A stretch of 64,000 nucleotides of DNA from Nocardioides deserti (GTDB lineage: Bacteria; Actinomycetota; Actinomycetes; Propionibacteriales; Nocardioidaceae). Shown here piece after piece: positions 61,639 through 64,000 of this stretch. The stretch lies in assembly GCF_014266025.1 (NCBI RefSeq), contig NZ_JACMYC010000004.1, forward strand, positions 62,001 to 126,000. Reading direction: 5' to 3'. The notes below the pieces were generated by a model. The model searched no databases and was not told the DNA's origin. It saw nothing but the letters and a program-made list of their open reading frames with translations. How positions within the stretch are numbered: the first letter of the stretch is position 1; every line of letters starts with the position of its first letter. Made by a program: the position numbers and the translations under genes.

Positions 61639-62895
61639 TCAACGGCGGTAGGTGAGCACGACCTTGTCGTAACGGGGCCGGCACGCGTGACCGCGCCGGT
61701 TGACCAGCGCGACGTGGCCGCCCGCGCTCGCGGCGGTGATCTCGCTGGAGCCGCAGTCGTTGTCGTAGCCGGGCGCCTCGATGACGCGCTTCGGCCTCGA
61801 CGTCCGGCGGCCGTCCCACGTCTGGGCGAGCACATGGTGGTCCATCCACGTGTCGACCAGGGACAGGAGCACGACCCGGTCGTGGGCCACCGCGACCACC
61901 CGGTCGTACCCGGGGAGGAGTGCCGGCCCCAGTCGCAGCCACGGTCCGGGCTCCCGCGGGACGACCCCACCGCGGACGGCGGCGCGGCGGCCGCCGCCGG
62001 TGCGGAAGGCCGCGAGGACCCGACCGTCGGGCAGGGCGGTCAGGTCCAGCTCACGACCCGCTAGGAGGAGCCCGGTGAGGCCGCGGACCCGGGACACGGT
62101 GCCGGTCGGGGCGACGTGGAGCGTCCGCAGCCGGCGCTCCGGTCGTGGTCCCTCCCACCAAGCCACCACGACGGTGCCGTCGGTGCGGACGGCGAGGTCG
62201 GCGGGCACCTCGGAGACACCGACCGGGATCGTGGCGGTGACCGTGCCACCGGCCACGCGACGGACCGTGACGGCCCCTGCGCGGTCGCGGTCGAGCAGCC
62301 AGAAGGAGCCGTCCGGTGACGGCTCGAGCACGGTGTCCCGCTCGATGGGCACGACCGGGCCCACCACGCCGTTGTCGGCGAGCACGCGCATCCAGGTGTC
62401 GTCCCCCGACCGGGCGCGCACGGCGACGTCGCCGGTCGGCGAGGCGACCAGGTCGGTCGGCGAGGCGCTCTCCTCGACGGCGACCGGCTCGCTGACAACG
62501 CCGCCCGGGCTCACCCGGTGGACCAGGAGAGGACCGTCGCGCAGGGCGGGGTACGACCCGCGGCGGACCGAGTAGGCGACCGTGGCGGTGCCGTGGGTGT
62601 CGAGCGTGACGGATGCCCGCGTCGACCCCCCACCGACGACCGGCACCCGCACGACGCGGGTCAGTGCTCCTCGGGGCGTGCGCCGGCGGAGGCACACGGA
62701 GTTCTCGCAGGACCAGGAGATGACAGTGACACCGCGCGGGTTCATCGCGAGATCGGTCGGGTAGACGTCGCGGCCCACCACCTGCGGTGGGGTCCAGACC
62801 GGGCGCGACGTCGGCTGTGCCGGTGCCGGGACGACGCCCACCAGGCTGAGCCCCAGCCCGCCGACGACCGCTCCGAGCAGCGCGCGGGCCCTCAT
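61639..62895 (-). CDS. Secreted repeat protein, probable beta-propeller
   Basis: A 418-residue exported protein with signal peptide MRARALLGAVVGGLGLSLVGVVPAPAQ cut in two here for length: the core is GAVVGGLGLSLVGVV. The rest is a series of beta-rich segments with recurring phrases such as 'G.V.ISW', 'DGTVVVAWW', 'DGRVLAAF' and 'DRVVLLS', suggesting a beta-propeller. Near the N-terminus VISWSCENSVC has two cysteines. It is about 35-40 percent similar by eye to the upstream neighbour, whose stop overlaps this ATG. No enzymatic motif was seen. Confidence 0.75.
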   Translation of the reverse strand: MRARALLGAVVGGLGLSLVGVVPAPAQPTSRPVWTPPQVVGRDVYPTDLAMNPRGVTVISWSCENSVCLRRRTPRGALTRVVRVPVVGGGSTRASVTLDTHGTATVAYSVRRGSYPALRDGPLLVHRVSPGGVVSEPVAVEESASPTDLVASPTGDVAVRARSGDDTWMRVLADNGVVGPVVPIERDTVLEPSPDGSFWLLDRDRAGAVTVRRVAGGTVTATIPVGVSEVPADLAVRTDGTVVVAWWEGPRPERRLRTLHVAPTGTVSRVRGLTGLLLAGRELDLTALPDGRVLAAFRTGGGRRAAVRGGVVPREPGPWLRLGPALLPGYDRVVAVAHDRVVLLSLVDTWMDHHVLAQTWDGRRTSRPKRVIEAPGYDNDCGSSEITAASAGGHVALVNRRGHACRPRYDKVVLTYRR

Positions 62896-64000
62896 CGCCG
62901 CACCGTGACCCACAGGGTGGCGAAGGCGTCGCGGCCGCGGTGGGAGTGGACCATCTCGCGATGGTTGACCAGCACGACCGGTCCGCCGGCGGAGGCGGCG
63001 GAGAGCTCGGTGAGGCCGAGCTCCTTGCGGTAGCGCGGGTCGACGAGGACGAACCGGCGCTGCGTCGCCTCGCCCCGCCCGTTCCACGTCCGCACCGCGA
63101 CGCGGTGGGGGCGGTCGGAGACCTGCAGGAGCACGAGCCGGTTGCGCGCGGTGTGGACGCCCACGTGCTTGCTGCTGATCCGACGGAAGGTGAAGGGGGC
63201 GTCCGCGGCGACTGGCAGGACGCCGGCCCGCAGGCCCTGGTTGCGGGCCCAGGTGACCAGGACGCGACCGTCGCCGAGCGTGTGCAGCCGGAGGTCGCGG
63301 AGCCGCTCCTGGTCGGTCGCGAGCACGGTCGGCTCACCGAGGCCGGCCGTCGGCGTCCAGCGGCGGGTGAGGAGGTCGTCGCCGGACGGCGTGCGCTGCC
63401 ACCAGAGGAAGGCGAGCGTGCCGTCGGCGAGGAACGCCGCGTCGGCGTACCCGGTCCGTCGCTCGGTCGGCGCCACGGAGTCGCCGACGACGCCGTCGAC
63501 GACCGGCCGCAGCCACAGGCGCTCGTCGGTCCGGCCCAGGAGCATGAACGACCCGTCCGGCGACGCGACGACCCGCTCGGGAAGGTCCGGCAGCGAGCCG
63601 GACGGGCCGAGGCTGCCGTCGGGTCGCAGCACGCGGACCCGGTGCTCGTCGCCGACCGCCCACACGACCAGGACGTCCCCGGTCGGGCCGGCCTCGGCGA
63701 GCACCCGGCCGGCCTCGTCCTCGTCGATGACGACCTCGTCGCGGAGGTCGCCGGCGGCGGTCATCCGGTACGCCGTGAACGGGCCGCCGGCGGCGTACCC
63801 CGACGCCAGCACGGTGATGTTCCCGAGGTCGTCGACCACCGGCTGACGCGCCCAGTGGTAGCGGCTGTCGTCGTCGGTGCGCAGCAGCGGGCCGAGCCGG
63901 CCGTCGGGCGTCCGCACCCGCACGCACAGCCCGTCGCAGTCCCAGCTGATGACCGCGAGCCCGTGCCGGTTCACCGCGACCCGCGGCTCCACGAACCCGA
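62892..64000 (-). CDS. Secreted repeat protein, paralogue, cut by window edge
   Basis: At least 366 residues; the reading frame stays open to the window edge, and by alignment with the downstream paralogue about 50-55 N-terminal residues, including the signal peptide, lie beyond it. It shares the same architecture: VISWDCDGLCVRVRTPDGRLG near the start, 'DGTLAFLWWQ', 'DGRVLVTWA', 'NRLVLLQV' and the end SAASAGGPVVLVNHRE compared with TAASAGGHVALVNRRG in the neighbour. The stop overlaps the neighbour's start as ATGA, so the two are a tandem duplication in one operon. Function unknown. Confidence 0.75.
   Translation of the reverse strand, partial: GFVEPRVAVNRHGLAVISWDCDGLCVRVRTPDGRLGPLLRTDDDSRYHWARQPVVDDLGNITVLASGYAAGGPFTAYRMTAAGDLRDEVVIDEDEAGRVLAEAGPTGDVLVVWAVGDEHRVRVLRPDGSLGPSGSLPDLPERVVASPDGSFMLLGRTDERLWLRPVVDGVVGDSVAPTERRTGYADAAFLADGTLAFLWWQRTPSGDDLLTRRWTPTAGLGEPTVLATDQERLRDLRLHTLGDGRVLVTWARNQGLRAGVLPVAADAPFTFRRISSKHVGVHTARNRLVLLQVSDRPHRVAVRTWNGRGEATQRRFVLVDPRYRKELGLTELSAASAGGPVVLVNHREMVHSHRGRDAFATLWVTVRR

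Overview
The window is high-GC DNA (about 70 percent G+C) with dense, tightly overlapping genes, frequent GTG starts and many short -10 elements of the form TAnnnT placed 6 to 8 bases before a start codon. Gene content and order point to an actinobacterium, most likely Nocardioidaceae (Nocardioides or a close relative): coproheme decarboxylase of the actinobacterial type, a DesA3-like desaturase with its reductase, LigC, a KstR-type operator, and a housekeeping block (glmU, prs, rplY, pth, mfd, lipoprotein, mazG, eno, FtsB-like, DUF501, ppx) with the gene order of Mycobacterium tuberculosis Rv1014c-Rv1026. Species cannot be fixed from the sequence alone.

Layout. 1-6.1 kb: the end of a NarL-type two-component system, chdC, a lipoprotein, a FAD oxidase with a RidA-like N-terminal part divergent from a LuxR-type regulator, and msrB. 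6.2-10.7 kb: desaturase electron-transfer pair, a small Cys-containing protein, a LigD-type polymerase and a DinB-like protein. 10.7-17.1 kb: a sulfotransferase facing a three-gene minus-strand operon that ends in a glycosyltransferase-Stealth fusion, then ligC. 17.2-32.5 kb: a surface glycan locus opening at a tRNA-like gene: three GT4/GT2 enzymes, an alpha/beta hydrolase, a LpxL-like acyltransferase, an 822-residue membrane protein, a Wzx-like flippase, a TagB/TagF-like glycerophosphotransferase, a second GT2, an OafA-like acyltransferase and a secreted clan-A glycosidase-like protein. 32.6-48.8 kb: the conserved housekeeping block, with cysQ and an amidase inserted. 48.9-54.4 kb: a UDG-ACT-def operon, a second unusual tRNA, a methyltransferase behind a MerR-type promoter, a Bax-inhibitor-1 family protein and a GDSL esterase. 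54.5-64 kb: cystathionine beta-synthase, a steroid-type DUF35/thiolase pair behind a KstR-like box, a YchJ-like protein, a MoxR/VWA pair and two tandem paralogous secreted proteins, the second cut by the window edge.

How the genes work together. The glycan locus has most parts needed to build, acylate, flip, polymerise with glycerol phosphate and trim a cell-surface polymer. The sulfotransferase and CysQ (which removes the 3'-phosphoadenosine 5'-phosphate by-product of sulfation) could add and support sulfation, and the Stealth fusion may transfer sugar phosphates. The housekeeping block covers UDP-GlcNAc, PRPP, translation quality control, transcription-coupled repair and cell division.

Beyond genes, the most striking feature is a set of long, perfect or near-perfect inverted repeats in intergenic DNA, chiefly where genes converge. 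Two of them (5587-5671 and 53221-53350) also contain 20-bp tandem units inside outer inverted arms. The 53221-53350 element is the best candidate for something undescribed. No insertion sequence, transposase, integrase, phage gene or CRISPR array was seen, and no gene-free stretch exceeds 300 bases.
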